Position numbers and translations under genes: made by a program
Source: Cacajao melanocephalus
Taxonomy: Eukaryota; Chordata; Mammalia; Primates; Pitheciidae
DNA: 64,000 nucleotides
Assembly (NCBI GenBank): GCA_963573385.1
Contig: CAUYLG010026713.1
Span: forward strand, 1 to 64,000
Reading direction: 5' to 3'
Part shown: one piece after another, positions 1-11,910 of the stretch
Layout of the letters: the number at the start of each line of letters is the position of its first letter
How positions within the stretch are numbered: the stretch's first letter is position 1
Notes under the pieces: model-generated
Seen by the model: only the letters and a program-made list of their open reading frames with translations
Told to the model about the DNA's origin: nothing
Database searches by the model: none

Positions 1-392
1 TCTATGGATAAATGCATTAATCCATGCATTCATTCTCTATGGATCTATGCATTCATCCATCCATGCATTCACTCTCTATGGATCCATGTATTCATCCATC
101 CATGCATTCACTCTCTATGGATCCATGCATTCATCCATCCATGCATTCACTCTCTATGGATAAATGCATTAATCCATGCATTCATTCTCTATGGATCTAT
201 GCATTCATCCATCCATGCATTCACTCTCTATGGATCCATGTATTCATCCATCCATGCATTCACTCTCTATGGATCCATGCATGCATTCACTTTCTCTATG
301 GATCCATGCATTTGTCCATCCACGTATTCCCTCTCTCTATGGATCTATGCATTTCTTCATCCACACATTCACTCTCCCTATAGATCCACACC
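1..392. repeat. Minisatellite with 152-bp higher-order unit (35+39+39+39 bp)
   Basis: The motif TCTATGGAT recurs at positions 1, 36, 75, 114, 153, 188, 227, 266, 295 and 336, giving spacings of 35, 39, 39, 39, 35, 39, 39, 29 and 41 bp. Within each unit ATCCATCC and ATGCATTCA alternate. The stretch from 153 repeats the order seen from 1, so the array is built from a 152-bp higher-order unit. The right end (about 295-392) is degenerate. The left end lies outside the window. Open frames across it are repeat by-products. Confidence 0.95.
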
Positions 393-1056
<664 letters not shown>

Positions 1057-1779
1057 AATCTAGTATGTTTAAATTGGCTAAAAGACATTAAGATAATGAT
1101 GCAAAAGATGAAAAAAAATATAAATCAGAATTAGAAAAACGAAAAAAATGAGGTCACAGAACTAGAAAATACATGGGAATAAAAGAAAAAATATTTCAAA
1201 AATAAAGATGAAATTGGAAGACACAAAAGACCAAGTAAACACAAGACAAAAAACTGAAAATTTTAAAAAATTAAAAAAAAACAATGAAAAGAATTCAAGA
1301 GAAGTGATATATACAGAAGGCAGACGAAGAAGTGCAAATACATGTGAACAGCAACCCAAAGAGGAAACTGGGGCATGAGACAAAGCAAAACCTCCAAACC
1401 AAATTTTAAAAAGCTCTTCTTAAAAACAGTTAAAACTAAATGCAGGTTAGATTTAATTTTCAACATTTTATTTATGATTGCACATCTGTTTCAGAGGGTA
1501 CAGTTGCCTACAGTTTTTTTTAACAATACCTGCACAATTTCTACATGATAATATCGCTGAGCTCACCAGATGCTTTGAAGAACTTTTGTATTTTCTGTAC
1601 TCCAGCACGGTTTATAGACCTCACATGTGACCCTTCCTTTGGGACATGCTGAAACACACCTGCAGAGGAGATCGTCAGGTGGTGTGAGTACAGCCCTCTG
1701 AGCGGCGTTTTCAGCCACTCTCACAATTACAGGTCTATTCAGATTCGTTACACACATTGAGGCAGTTTTATTTATTTAC
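1057..1779. other. A-rich stretch, possible ancient L1/HAL1 ORF1 remnant, then unassigned
   Basis: Positions 1080-1460 are strongly A-rich with many short lysine/glutamate-type codons on the plus strand, as in decayed L1 or HAL1 ORF1 sequence, but I could not align it convincingly. Positions 1460-1779 show nothing I recognise. Confidence 0.25.
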
Positions 1780-3036
1780 ATTTTCATAGAAAACTGTTCA
1801 ATTCACTCAGATTTCCAAATTTCTTTGCACAGAGGCTATAAACAGCAGTCTCTTAAAAAGTGTTAATGGCTTCCTACCTGCAGTGGTTTCTACTTTCCTG
1901 TTTCCCAAGTTTTAAAGTTTTACCTTGTCTTTCTTGATCCAAGTGGGTAACAGTTCAAGTACTTTACTGATGCTTTTTCAGAATTTATTGCACCAAGCAG
2001 TAAGTTTCCATACTCTACTGTATTAACCTATACTCTTATCTTTATTCATTTTTTCTACTTTATCTTGAATTGCTTTATAAGTCTTTCTCTAACCTTCAGA
2101 GTCATATGGCTAGTTCATTCATTGGGAATGTTTCTGGTTTTCCAACATTTTCTTCTGAGAATTGCTTTTGTGGCATCCCTCATGTTTGACGTGCAATGTT
2201 CTCTCATTTTCATTACTTTTTAAACAGTATTCTTTATTTAAAGGCATTCCAAAATTTCTAAGTATATAATGAAGTCTGGGCTATTTTGGGCTATCATTTT
2301 GTGTGTTTTTTCCCACTTTTACTGTACTTTATAATTTCTGCTTTTGAAAATTAAGATTTTCTTTAAAATCAAATACATGGCAGAGATGTTTGTGAATGGT
2401 CCTGGAGAGAGAGAGAAGGTGGAAAGAAAGGAAAAGAAAAAGAAGAAAAGGAAGAAGACAAGCGTCCTCTGTGAGGGAAGAGAGTTGGCTACGAATGCTA
2501 CTCAAGTTCCTCATGAACATACGGACACTCTGGTCCTCTTGATTTGTCAATTGAAATTTCCCATCATGATACTGAACTGGTCCATCTCTTATTCTTAGAA
2601 TTTCTTCCTACATAAATTTCACAGCTATGTAATTATGTACGTAAAAGTTTATGATGACTGTATCTTCTTAGAGGATTGTAACTTAACAACATGAAGTACC
2701 TTTGTCCCATTTAATGCCCTTCATCTTTTTCGTGAAAATGTCATTGCTGTTCTGCTTTCCAGTGGTTGGCATTTGTTCAGTGCCCTTCCCATTAACAAAT
2801 TCTCTGTTTCCGGTTTGTTTTTAAGACAATTTGAGGTCTGCCTTTTAATGGAGAAATCTAATCCATGTATTTGAATTAATGCCTACATCATGTCTTGCCT
2901 TATATATTTTCTATGATTTCAAATGTTTTCCCTTCTCTCTACCTTTTGGTGAATTGATCAGGTTTTCTTTGTTCTAAAATTTTTCCTTTTCAAGATTTGA
3001 AGCTATGCGATCTGTTCCTATTCCTCAGGGGGTTCC
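1780..3036 (-). mobile_element. Old L1 (L1M-type) ORF2 fragment, antisense
   Basis: Several blocks match the antisense of L1 ORF2 in the right order. They include TCTTTCTTGATCCA (about 1929), a GAATTGCTTTTGTGGCATCC block (about 2159), TTTAATGCCCTTCATC (about 2710), CTGTTCTGCTTTCCAGTGG (about 2749) and a GAGAAATCTAATCCATGTAT block (about 2850). No frame is open. Divergence is high, which fits a mammalian-wide L1 older than the Alus nearby. Confidence 0.7.
2404..2462. repeat. Purine-rich GA/GAAA low-complexity tract
   Basis: About 59 bases are almost entirely A and G, mixing GA dinucleotides with GAAA and GAAAA units. The tract sits inside the antisense L1 and interrupts its alignment. Confidence 0.8.
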
Positions 3037-3050
3037 TGTTTACTTATTTA

Positions 3051-3087
3051 TTTTTATAGATGGAGTCTCGCTCTGTCACCTGGGCTG
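3051..3087 (-). mobile_element. Very short Alu 3'-end fragment, antisense
   Basis: A T-rich lead is followed by ATGGAGTCTCGCTCTGTCAC and CTGGGCTG, the reverse complement of the last 30 or so bases of Alu. The match then stops abruptly. This is either an extreme 5' truncation at insertion or a later deletion. Confidence 0.75.
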
Positions 3088-3658
3088 TCTGCTCATCCTG
3101 GACACTGCTCCTGTGCACTCTGGTCATCCTCAGGTGTTGGGGCGGGGAGAGGGACGGGTATCTTTGGACTGCATGTGGCAATGTTTTGTCTCTTGGAAGT
3201 AGCTCCTCGCCCCCCTCTGGAGTTGATAGTTGGCCCCGACACACTTCTGACTGCCTGGGCCCAAAGCCCAGGGTTTGAGGGGGATACCTCACACTGCTCC
3301 TCTGAGTAAGTGCTCCAACTCCCTCAGTCCACTAATCTGAGTGAGCATCCTAACTTCCACTCTTCTCTGCATTAGGTCTCTCTGCGTGTCTTCTGGGTGT
3401 TTTGATTCCACAAACATTGCGTTTCTATCTCTGAATAATCAATCAAGACATCTGGTCCTCTGACTGCAGTCATCTCTGTCTCCCAGCACGTCATGAATTT
3501 CTGTTGTTGTTGCTATTTTAAACTTTCTGTCTTTTCTGGAGATTCTGGTTCAGGGTGTCAGGAGACGACTGTTCTCAGGTGACCATCCTGTTACCATCAC
3601 TAGAAAACTGACTTGTCTAGAAGAAAACTCTATTTAGGTTTTCTTTCCAGAGACAATT
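3088..3658. other. Unassigned spacer
   Basis: This stretch is GC-richer from 3090 to 3290. I see no confident transposon match, splice-flanked exon or long open frame. It could include more of the old antisense L1. Confidence 0.4.
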
Positions 3659-3895
3659 GATGTTACCCTCTCATCCCAGAGGGGCCTCCTGGGAGGGCCC
3701 CCAGCTTCTCTGCACCTTTATGACTGCCAGACACTGGCCTTGGTGGGCCAGCAGACCGTCCACTGAGCCCACCCCTCCTGGCATCCCATGGCTGCCCCAG
3801 TGGTTCTCCTGCCCTTGCTGCAGCTCTGCAGGTTGCTGCGACCAGCACAGAAACAAACTACTATTTCTCCCATTTTCAAATAAAGGCTGGAAACA
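3659..3895 (+). repeat. Unclassified dispersed element, copy A (paired with 4908-5152)
   Basis: This 237-bp stretch aligns along most of its length to 4908-5152 in the same orientation. Shared blocks include AGAGGGGC(C/T)TCCTGGGA, ACTGGCC/GCTGGCC...GTGGGC, TGAGCCCACCC, TTCTCCTGCCCTTG, AGCTCTGC and CAAATAAA near the end. The terminal AATAAA resembles the polyadenylation signal of an LTR or retroposed RNA. I cannot name the family. Confidence 0.75.
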
Positions 3896-4907
3896 CACTT
3901 GTTAAAGTTCTGGTTGGTAAGATTAATCTCAACACAGTGGCCTGGAGCCCCGGGCCTGGCCTCTACCTGCTTCACAGCCTGGCCCTGGGAAGGGCGGCCC
4001 TGCAGTGGCCTGGGCCAGATGGGCTTGGAGTCGGCTTGCCTGAGGTCCCGGCGCAGAGAAGACGGGAGAAGCAGGACCCACATCCAAGTGACTGGAGTGA
4101 GGAAAGGAAAGGCTGTTGGCCCAAGGCTAGGTGCTGCCCCAGGCTGGGGACTGCGCATGAAGCCCAGCTCCTAAGTGCAGTTCAGGGCTGGAAATGAACT
4201 GCATCCTCGCTTTCAGGAGCAAGACCTAACTACGTAGTTGCTTTATGTTTATTTAAGACTTACCCTGCAATTTCTTTGTTGTCTGTAATTACCCAGTGCC
4301 ACGACCTAACAGTTCCTGTGCAGTCAGTCAGGTGGTTGGCAGTTACCAAGGAAACCAAGTACTATTCTCTAAGTTGAGGAGGTAGTTGTGTTTTTAAAAT
4401 TTTTCTTAGTGTATTCTACTTCGATAGAAATTGACTTATGACTGCCACCAGCTGGAAAAGGAAGTTGTTGGCAGCCACCTGCCTTATGCCTATCACACAC
4501 CTCCCTCCTGAGCTTCTCCCCTTCCTTGGCCCAGATCACGCTGAGACCACTGTCTCCTCTCTGTCTTTGTGTCTGGCTCCTAGCTTGCTTCCTTGTCCTT
4601 GCTTGACAAAAGCCACACCGTATTAAAGTCTCACTCCCTGCCAATTCCGTGCGCAGACTCTGGAGTGGCACACAACTGGAAGAGAACACAAATGGCTCAG
4701 TGTACTCCAGGCCAGACCACAGGCAGGCCACACACACCAGTGGTCACACCCACTCCCTGGCCTGGGCACACTCCCAAGCCTTCCAGATGTTACTGCACAA
4801 ACCTCACACGGAACTATGTGAAAGTGCCTTTCATTGTACATCAAAAACACATTATGCATATTTCATACCAATTCCTCTCTTCAAACCTCCCCTTTCCCAC
4901 ACAGGGC
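3896..4907. other. Unassigned sequence between the paired elements
   Basis: About 1 kb with GC-rich and AT-rich parts. Open frames of about 120 codons occur on both strands (for example 4369-4737 minus and 4649-5017 plus), but they overlap each other. None resembles a known protein family, so I treat them as chance. Confidence 0.45.
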
Positions 4908-5152
4908 TGATGACCAACACAGCCTTCAAAGAGGGGCTTCCTGGGATGGTCCCCCATCTCTGTACCATCACTGCTGCAAGATGCTGGCCTCAGTGGGCTG
5001 GCTGGCCCCTCTGCTGAGCCCACCCACGTCCTGGGCAACCCAAGACTGTGTCAGTGCTTCTCCTGCCCTTGTGAGAGCTCTGCTGCTTGCTATGACCTGC
5101 ATCGAAACAACCTACTGTTTCTTCCACTCTCAAATAAAACTGTGGCTTCCTT
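4908..5152 (+). repeat. Unclassified dispersed element, copy B (paired with 3659-3895)
   Basis: Second copy of the element at 3659-3895, about 1.25 kb downstream and in the same orientation. Both end with a C/T-rich stretch and TCAAATAAA. The copies differ by many substitutions and small indels, so they are either an old local duplication or two insertions of one unrecognised family. Confidence 0.75.
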
Positions 5153-5469
5153 TTCCCCTACTACTCTCTTTTCCTTTGTAGTAAGACTCTTCAAAACTCC
5201 ACCTTGCTGCCCCAGCCCCTCTGCTTTCCTTCTCCCTCTCCCGAGCACCCCACTTTTGCTTTTGTTGCCCGCCAAGTCTAAAACTGCTCAAGACCCCTAA
5301 GGACCTGGGTGAGCTCTGGTGGCTCATTCCTGGTTCTCCCCTTCCCCAACCTGTCCACAGGACTGAGACAATCTCTCCTCTCCTGACGAGGTGCTGCCCT
5401 CCGCTTTTGCGTCTCCTGGGTCCCTCGCTGGTCCCTCAGGCTCAGACTCTGCTTGTTCCTCCACTGCAT
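5153..5469. other. Pyrimidine-rich spacer, possibly the 5' part of the L2
   Basis: A C/T-rich stretch with no clear family match. It runs into the L2 that becomes recognisable from about 5470, so part of it may be more diverged L2. Confidence 0.4.
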
Positions 5470-6255
5470 CCCAGCCTGCCAAGGTAGGGACATCCCAGGC
5501 CTTGGTCCTTGCTTCTCTTCTCTCCACAGATGCCCCCTAGATGGCCCATGCCATTTTCTGCCATAAAATATCACGGAGGGACCAATCAGGCACCAGTCCA
5601 CCTCTCCTGGGTCTCTCTATCCAACCGTGTGCTCACTGCTCTGCCTGAACGCCATGGCATCTCACCTTAGCTGCCTTCATCACAAAAGCTGGAGACAACT
5701 CCGTCCTTCCTGCTAATTGGGCCTAGAGCCCCACAGTCAACTCACCTCCTCTGTCCCACGGGTCACTTCCACTCTGTTTGAAGGCCCTACCTGCAAAACC
5801 TACCCCAAATCTGACCCTCTCATTGTGTCCTTGGGACTACCTCTCACCTGGGTCCAGGTAGAGCCTCCTCATTGGTCTCTACTTCCCCACTGGATCCCCT
5901 GAAAGACTATTCTTTACTGAGACAGCAGGGCAATTTGGTGAGAACCTAACTCAGCTCAGGTCCCTCCTCTGCTCAAGACAACAAGCAATGGCTCCCACTC
6001 AGAGCAAAGGCTCTTAGGATGTCACAGGGCCACAGATGACCTGCTCCTTACCTCCTGGAACTCAGCGCCTGACGCGCTTCCTTGCTCACTCTGCTCTGGC
6101 CACACTGGCCCTGGGTTGTCTTCCACGTTAAAGCCTTCATGGTGGGGGCGCCTCTGCCCGGATCGCTCTTCATGCAGAGCTCACACCCTCATCTTTCCTT
6201 TAACATCACCTTCTCAATGAGGCCAGACCTGATGGCCCTACTGAACACTGGCAAC
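5470..6255 (+). mobile_element. L2 LINE, plus strand, main part
   Basis: The text follows the L2 sense consensus in order. TATCCAACCGTGTGCTCACT aligns to the ancient CCAACTGCCTACT block. CTCTCACCTGG and CATTGGTCTCTACTTCC follow, then CCCTCCTCTGCTCAAGACAA with AATGGCTCCCACTCAGAG. The last blocks are CTGCTCTGGCCACACTGGCC, GCCCGGATCGCTCTTC and ACCTTCTCAATGAGGCC. The 3' tail resumes after a CA-rich tract (6690-6795). Confidence 0.85.
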
Positions 6256-6261
6256 TCCCAA

Positions 6262-6600
6262 CTGCATGTATGCATGCATACACGTGCACACATACACACA
6301 CGCACATATACACGAGAAGACACAATCACAAACACATATGCACACACTCATGCACTCACAGGCACACAAGCCCACACACACATGCACTCACATGTGCACA
6401 CATGCACAACTCACATGCACATGCTCACCCTTGCACAGATACAGGTACACTACTCACACATCAACACATACCCACACACATGCACAATCACACACATGCA
6501 CGTGTACACATACTCGTGCACACTTGCATGTACAGGCAGACACATACATGCATACACACACGTGCACACTCACACATGCATGCACACACACTCACTCCTG
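6262..6600. repeat. Imperfect (CA)n / CACATG-rich microsatellite
   Basis: About 340 bp of CA dinucleotides mixed with ATGCAC, ACATGCAC and CACATAC variants. It interrupts the L2 between its coding end and its 3' tail. Open frames of 120-181 codons rich in His and Thr cross it and are by-products of the repeat. Confidence 0.95.
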
Positions 6601-6689
6601 TCCTCTGCTTGGTGCCCCCTTCCTTAATCTGCTGAGTGTGCCATCTCATTTTCTCAGGTATGAAGCACATGCAGGATGGCCAGCTCTGG

Positions 6690-6795
6690 GGACACGGCCA
6701 TCAGCGTGCACTTACTGAGGATGTATTCCAAACCCAGGACAGAGCCGGGCACAGAGCATGTATTTGGTTAGTTTGCTGAATAAGTCTGTTGGATC
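6690..6795 (+). mobile_element. L2 3' tail
   Basis: CAGAGCCGGGCACAGAGCAT followed by GCTGAATAAG matches the L2 3' terminal motif (GCCTGGCACATAGTAGG...CAATAAAT...TTGAATGAATG). MIR shares part of this end, but the L2 body just upstream in the same orientation makes L2 the simplest reading. Confidence 0.7.
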
Positions 6796-8190
6796 TGGAC
6801 AGCAATTCAATTCTTCCAGCCTCATTTAGAATTATTCCTAAAACCATTTCCAACTCTGAAGTGTGTCATTAGCTCCACTGCGTTTCTAACCTGAGAACGG
6901 CCCTGTGACTGGTAAGAGTCATTAACATTCTGCGTAGACGAAAAGTCTACAGTTACCACATACTCCAGATCATGTTATTTAAGGAATACAACTTATTTTC
7001 TCACTTCACTACAAATTATCCCATAAAAGGAAACAGACAAGAAGCAGGTCAGCATCTGAGAGGCCATTGGCATTGCCTCTGAAGGGGCCCTTGTGGCAGT
7101 CCACGGTGAGTAAGGTCAATGGCAGTCAGGTGCAGTTCAGGGTTAAGAACCTCAAGAGAACGGTCAAGCAAAGGGAGCAACCAGAAGTTAGGATCGGCCC
7201 CGTGGGGTGCAAAAAAAGAGGGCGGGTATGGGCTGAGGTAGGTCAGCCTACAGCACTGAGGTCGGGGACAGGCAGACACAGGGGCAAAGCTGGGCAGGGC
7301 AGGCAGGGTCACAAGTGAGCCATCATCTGGAACAGGATGGGGCTGGGCAGGCAGGTCACCAGCAGGGGTAGACAAGAGTACCTGGGAGTGCTCCTTCTCC
7401 CGGCCTGGGCCGCCTGTCCTGCCAGCCCACCTGCTCCCTGAAGGTGAGACACTGTCCATCTACCAAAAAGCAAGGGAGAAGCATCACGTTACCCAACGAA
7501 CTTGGCAAGGCTGATGCCAGGCACGCTGCCCACACCCTGCGTGACCCTCCCCATCCCTCACCTGTCTCAATGTGGGGGTTCACAGGACACCTTGTTACTT
7601 GAATTCAGTACTGCATCCTCCAGCAATGGTCAGACACAATTCTACAGGTCACACACATCCCGGTGAGGAGACAGCAGCTGTTCCTCGCTGTGCCCTCCTG
7701 TCAACTCCCGACACTGGTGCCCACCCTGCAGCTGTGAGCCCCCATCTTGCCCTCTAGGTGTTCCACTCTCTCCCTGCCTTTGCTTTGGTCTACTAAAAAA
7801 CTTACCCTTTACTTGCAGACAGCATTGCCTGAGCTGTACCTCAGAGCTCCATCTCTTTAGTAAGGCTTTCAACTCTTCCCGTGGCAACAGTCCGCACATC
7901 CTCAGTTGCAGCAGAAATATGTTTTTAAAAATCTGGTAACACATTTGTGAAGCGTCAAAGGTGCCTGGCAAGCTGCAGACCCCAACCAAACTCTACTGTC
8001 TAATGGAGCAAAGTGATGGAGAAGGAAGGCCCTATCCTGTGGACAGCCATTAGCCCTAGCCTGGGATGTCCCCCACCGCTGTGTAGGCAGGAGTACCAGT
8101 GCCCACCAGTGCCCAAGCAGGGGGACTGGCTTAGTTCCCTGGAGACCCTGCTACAGAATTTAGGCAGCAAGGATACAATTCCAAAAAACA
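6796..8190. other. Unassigned, moderately GC-rich sequence
   Basis: I could not match this 1.4 kb to a repeat family. The minus-strand frame 7049-7459 (136 codons) has no domain-like features and overlaps competing frames, so I do not call a gene. Confidence 0.45.
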
Positions 8191-8463
8191 GTGTAAACCC
8201 AGCACTTTGGGAGGCCAGGGTGGAAGGATCACTTGAGCCAAGGCTGGTCTGGAGTTTGAGACCAGCACAGGCAACATAGGGATCCCTCATCTCTATTTAA
8301 AAAAAAATAATTAGCCAGGTGTGGTGACACATGCCTGGAGTCCCAGCTATTCTAGAGGCTGTGGTGGAAGGAGGCTCAGGAGGTTGAGGCTGCAGTGAGC
8401 TATGATCGCGCCACTGCATTCCAGCATGGGCAACAGAGCAAGACCCTGTCTCAAAACAAAATG
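8191..8463 (+). mobile_element. AluJ, plus strand, 5'-truncated
   Basis: CCCAGCACTTTGGGAGGCCA, GGATCACTTGAGCCA, an A-rich linker, ATTAGCCAGGTGTGGTG and TGCAGTGAGCTATGATCGCG are present in order, ending with AGACCCTGTCTC. The GATCACTTGAG and GAGCTATGATCG variants are typical of the oldest Alu subfamily. The first 20 or so bases are missing. Confidence 0.92.
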
Positions 8464-8644
8464 AAGTGCAGACGAAACCTCAAGATCCAGCTGTTATCCT
8501 AATGAATTATGCTCCAGATACAAGCATTGATTATGAACACATGCAAAATCTTAAAAAGGAGGAGAAACCATTTTTTAAGTATTTTATGATTTATAAGAAC
8601 ATTTGGGTTTATTACAATATACCTAGTATTTACCAGATTGAAAA

Positions 8645-8745
8645 GCAAGCACTATTATCATGATTTGTATAGATGAGGATCAGGCTCAGAGAGGGAAGCA
8701 GTCGGGATGGGTCACACAGCTGGACATTCTTTGTGCAGAGTTGCA
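8645..8745 (-). mobile_element. MIR SINE fragment, antisense
   Basis: ACTATTATCATGATTTGTAT, AGATGAGGATCAGGCTCAGA and GGGTCACACAGCTGG match the antisense MIR core (ATTATTATCCCCATTTTACAGATGAGG, GGTCACACAGCTAG). Confidence 0.75.
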
Positions 8746-9134
8746 GCATGGGCCCTTTCCATCCTAGCAGGCTGCATGCCTCCAGGGGACACATGGACTC
8801 TTGTGGCAGGAGGCAGGAGACAGGTTCTAATAATTCCTTCAGAGGGTGTGGATGAATTCAGGACACATTGCTATTTACAGCATTTTAATGACTATTATTC
8901 TGTGTTCCTAAAAGCAGTCATGGTACCGGAACATTCCTGCTCTGCAAGCACCCCTAAGTTGTGGGTGAATTACTTCACATCATGTCTCAGGTTTCCCAAT
9001 TATTAAACAACAGGAACGTACCATGAGTTGGAACAAACGTAGTAATATATGTAAATTCTTTAATTAACAATAGTAACTCTTAAAACTCTTTGTGGCCTTA
9101 GGTGGTTTTCATAACTCTTCAAAACGATACTTAA

Positions 9135-10249
<1,115 letters not shown>

Positions 10250-10720
10250 ATGAAAACCAAGAAAAGCACTTCATGAAAGGAGCTCCAAATGGCTAATCCA
10301 CACAGGGAAAGACGCTCAGCATCATTAGTGACTGACTGCAAATTAAGATTTACAAATAAAAACCAAAACCATATTGCTGCAATATTACTCCATACAGTTT
10401 ATTTAACATGTTTTTGGGCAAAAATGTCATTATATGGGTGAGAAAGGGGGAAGATGTTGCTGTCCAAAACTTGGCATAGCTTTTGAAGAGCAATTACAGA
10501 GGAAAGTGGTTGCCTGAACGGTCATGATATGAGCTGAGTCTGTATTTTGCTAGTGGGAGTAAAAACTATATGGGAAAGCCAGAATGGTGTCAGTCAGCAA
10601 AGCAGAAGCTCTGCATGACCCGTGACACGGCAGCTCCACCCAGTGACATGTGTCGCAGAGAAGTGTGTGCTATACCCACCACAAGCTTGTGCCAGATGCC
10701 AGCTGGGCTTCTTGGACAGC
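10250..10720 (+). mobile_element. Old L1 (L1M-type) ORF2 3' part, plus strand
   Basis: CTCCAAATGGCTAATCC, ATCATTAGTGACTGACTGCA and AAATTAAGATTTACAAATAA match the ORF2 3' region (AAATGGCCAACAA...AACATCACTAGTGATCAGGG...GCAAATTAAAACC). GCTAGTGGGAGTAAAAACTA then matches the block that follows. The copy is heavily diverged and has no open frame. Confidence 0.65.
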
Positions 10721-10809
10721 AATGGACCGTTTTAAAATCTGGTTGCTTTTAAGATTTCTTTTGTCTTTGGTTTGCAGCAAATAATGATATGTCCAGATGT
10801 GAAAAGTTT

Positions 10810-10838
10810 GCTTTGCTTGCTTGCTTGCTTTTTTTATT
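10810..10838. repeat. Short (GCTT)n tract
   Basis: Four to five copies of GCTT or CTTG followed by a T-run. Confidence 0.8.
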
Positions 10839-10839
10839 T

Positions 10840-11200
10840 GTTCATTTCAGGGTAGACTGTTTCATGAATTTGAACATAAATGTCTTTTGATGCTTTAGAA
10901 AAATCCCTGGTCTTTCTCTCTTTAAATATTTTTCTGACCCCCCACTTCCTGGGATGTTCATCACATGACATTTGACTGTTGACTCCATCCCCGGGGCCTC
11001 TTGCATTCTACCTTGAATTACTCCATCCTTTTTTCCATTGTGCTTCAATGGAGGCTGGCTGCATGCAACTGCCTCCCAATACACTGTGCCTGTTTTCTGC
11101 TGTGTTCAGTCTTCTGTTAGTCACATCCAGTAAAGTACTGATTTCAGATCCTATATTTTTCAACTCCAGAATGTCCATTTGATTCTTTTATAGCTGATTC
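10840..11200 (-). mobile_element. Probable old L1 fragment, antisense, 5'/ORF1-type region
   Basis: The block AACTCCAGAATGTCCATTTG followed by ATTCTTTTATAGC resembles an antisense motif found near the 5' half of mammalian-wide L1s (CAGCTCCAGAATTTC...GGTTCTTTTT). The rest aligns poorly. Confidence 0.4.
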
Positions 11201-11244
11201 CACTTGAAATTCTCCATCTTTTCATGGAATTTGCTTTCGCTAAA

Positions 11245-11910
11245 AGTTTATCTAAATGGAAACACACAATATATCTACTTAGCAGTGTTGGTCTGGCTAT
11301 TCTTACTCATCATAACTCTTTCAAGATTCCTCAGTTCCATCATGTGTATCAGTAGTTCATTCAGTATTCCAATATATAGATGTACAACAATTTGTATAGT
11401 CATTCATGTATAGATGGACATTTGCAATGTGAACAAACTGCTACAAACGTTCCTGTTCAGAGTTGTATGGAAATAGGTTTCATTACTCTTCAGGAAATAC
11501 ATTTGAGTGGGATGTTGGTAGGTATATATTTAATAAGCTCTTGGTTTGAGTGCCAAAATATTTCCAAATAACTGCATTACTTTCCATTCTTACCAACAGC
11601 AGGTGAAAGATGCTTACCATCCTTGCCCATATTTAGTATGATCAGTTGCACCAAGTGGTTTCTCATGTGGTTCTCATTGGCATTTCCTTGGTAACAATGA
11701 CATTGAGCATCTATTCATGTATTTATGGGCCAGTCATATGTCTGTCTTTGTGAAATGGCTATTCAAATCTTTCAGCCATTTTCATTTGTTCTTTATTTCC
11801 TTAGTACTGCATTTTAAGAGTTCTTTACACATTTTAGATCCATTCGGTATGTGATCTGCAAATGTTTTTCCCGGTCTGTGGCTTGTTTTTCCACTCTGTT
11901 ACTCAGGTAA
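11245..11910 (-). mobile_element. Old L1 3' part, antisense (right flank split by later insertions)
   Basis: The text follows the antisense L1 ORF2 end closely. Matching blocks are ATGTGTATCAGTAGTTCATT, TGAGTGGGATGTTGG, CATTCTTACCAACAGCA, TCCTTGCCCATATTTAGTAT, TTGGCATTTCCTTGGTAACA and GTTCTTTACACATTTTAGAT. It stops just before the expected TCTTTTGAAGAGCA block, which reappears at about 12818. The two pieces plus 20930-21445 are one element. Confidence 0.85.

Noticed and set aside
3657..4197. Cluster of GC-rich frames on both strands suggesting a small gene
   Set aside because: Frames overlap on both strands, lack family resemblance, and partly cover the unclassified dispersed element.
6082..6718. 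Overlapping His/Thr-rich open frames of 121-181 codons
   Set aside because: They are translations of the CA-rich microsatellite and occur in several frames at once.
8955..9010. Possible MIR (GTGAATTACTTCACATC, GTTTCCCAATTATTAAA)
   Set aside because: The match is short and weak, and only the ACTTCA and GTTTCCC blocks fit. I do not list it as a feature.
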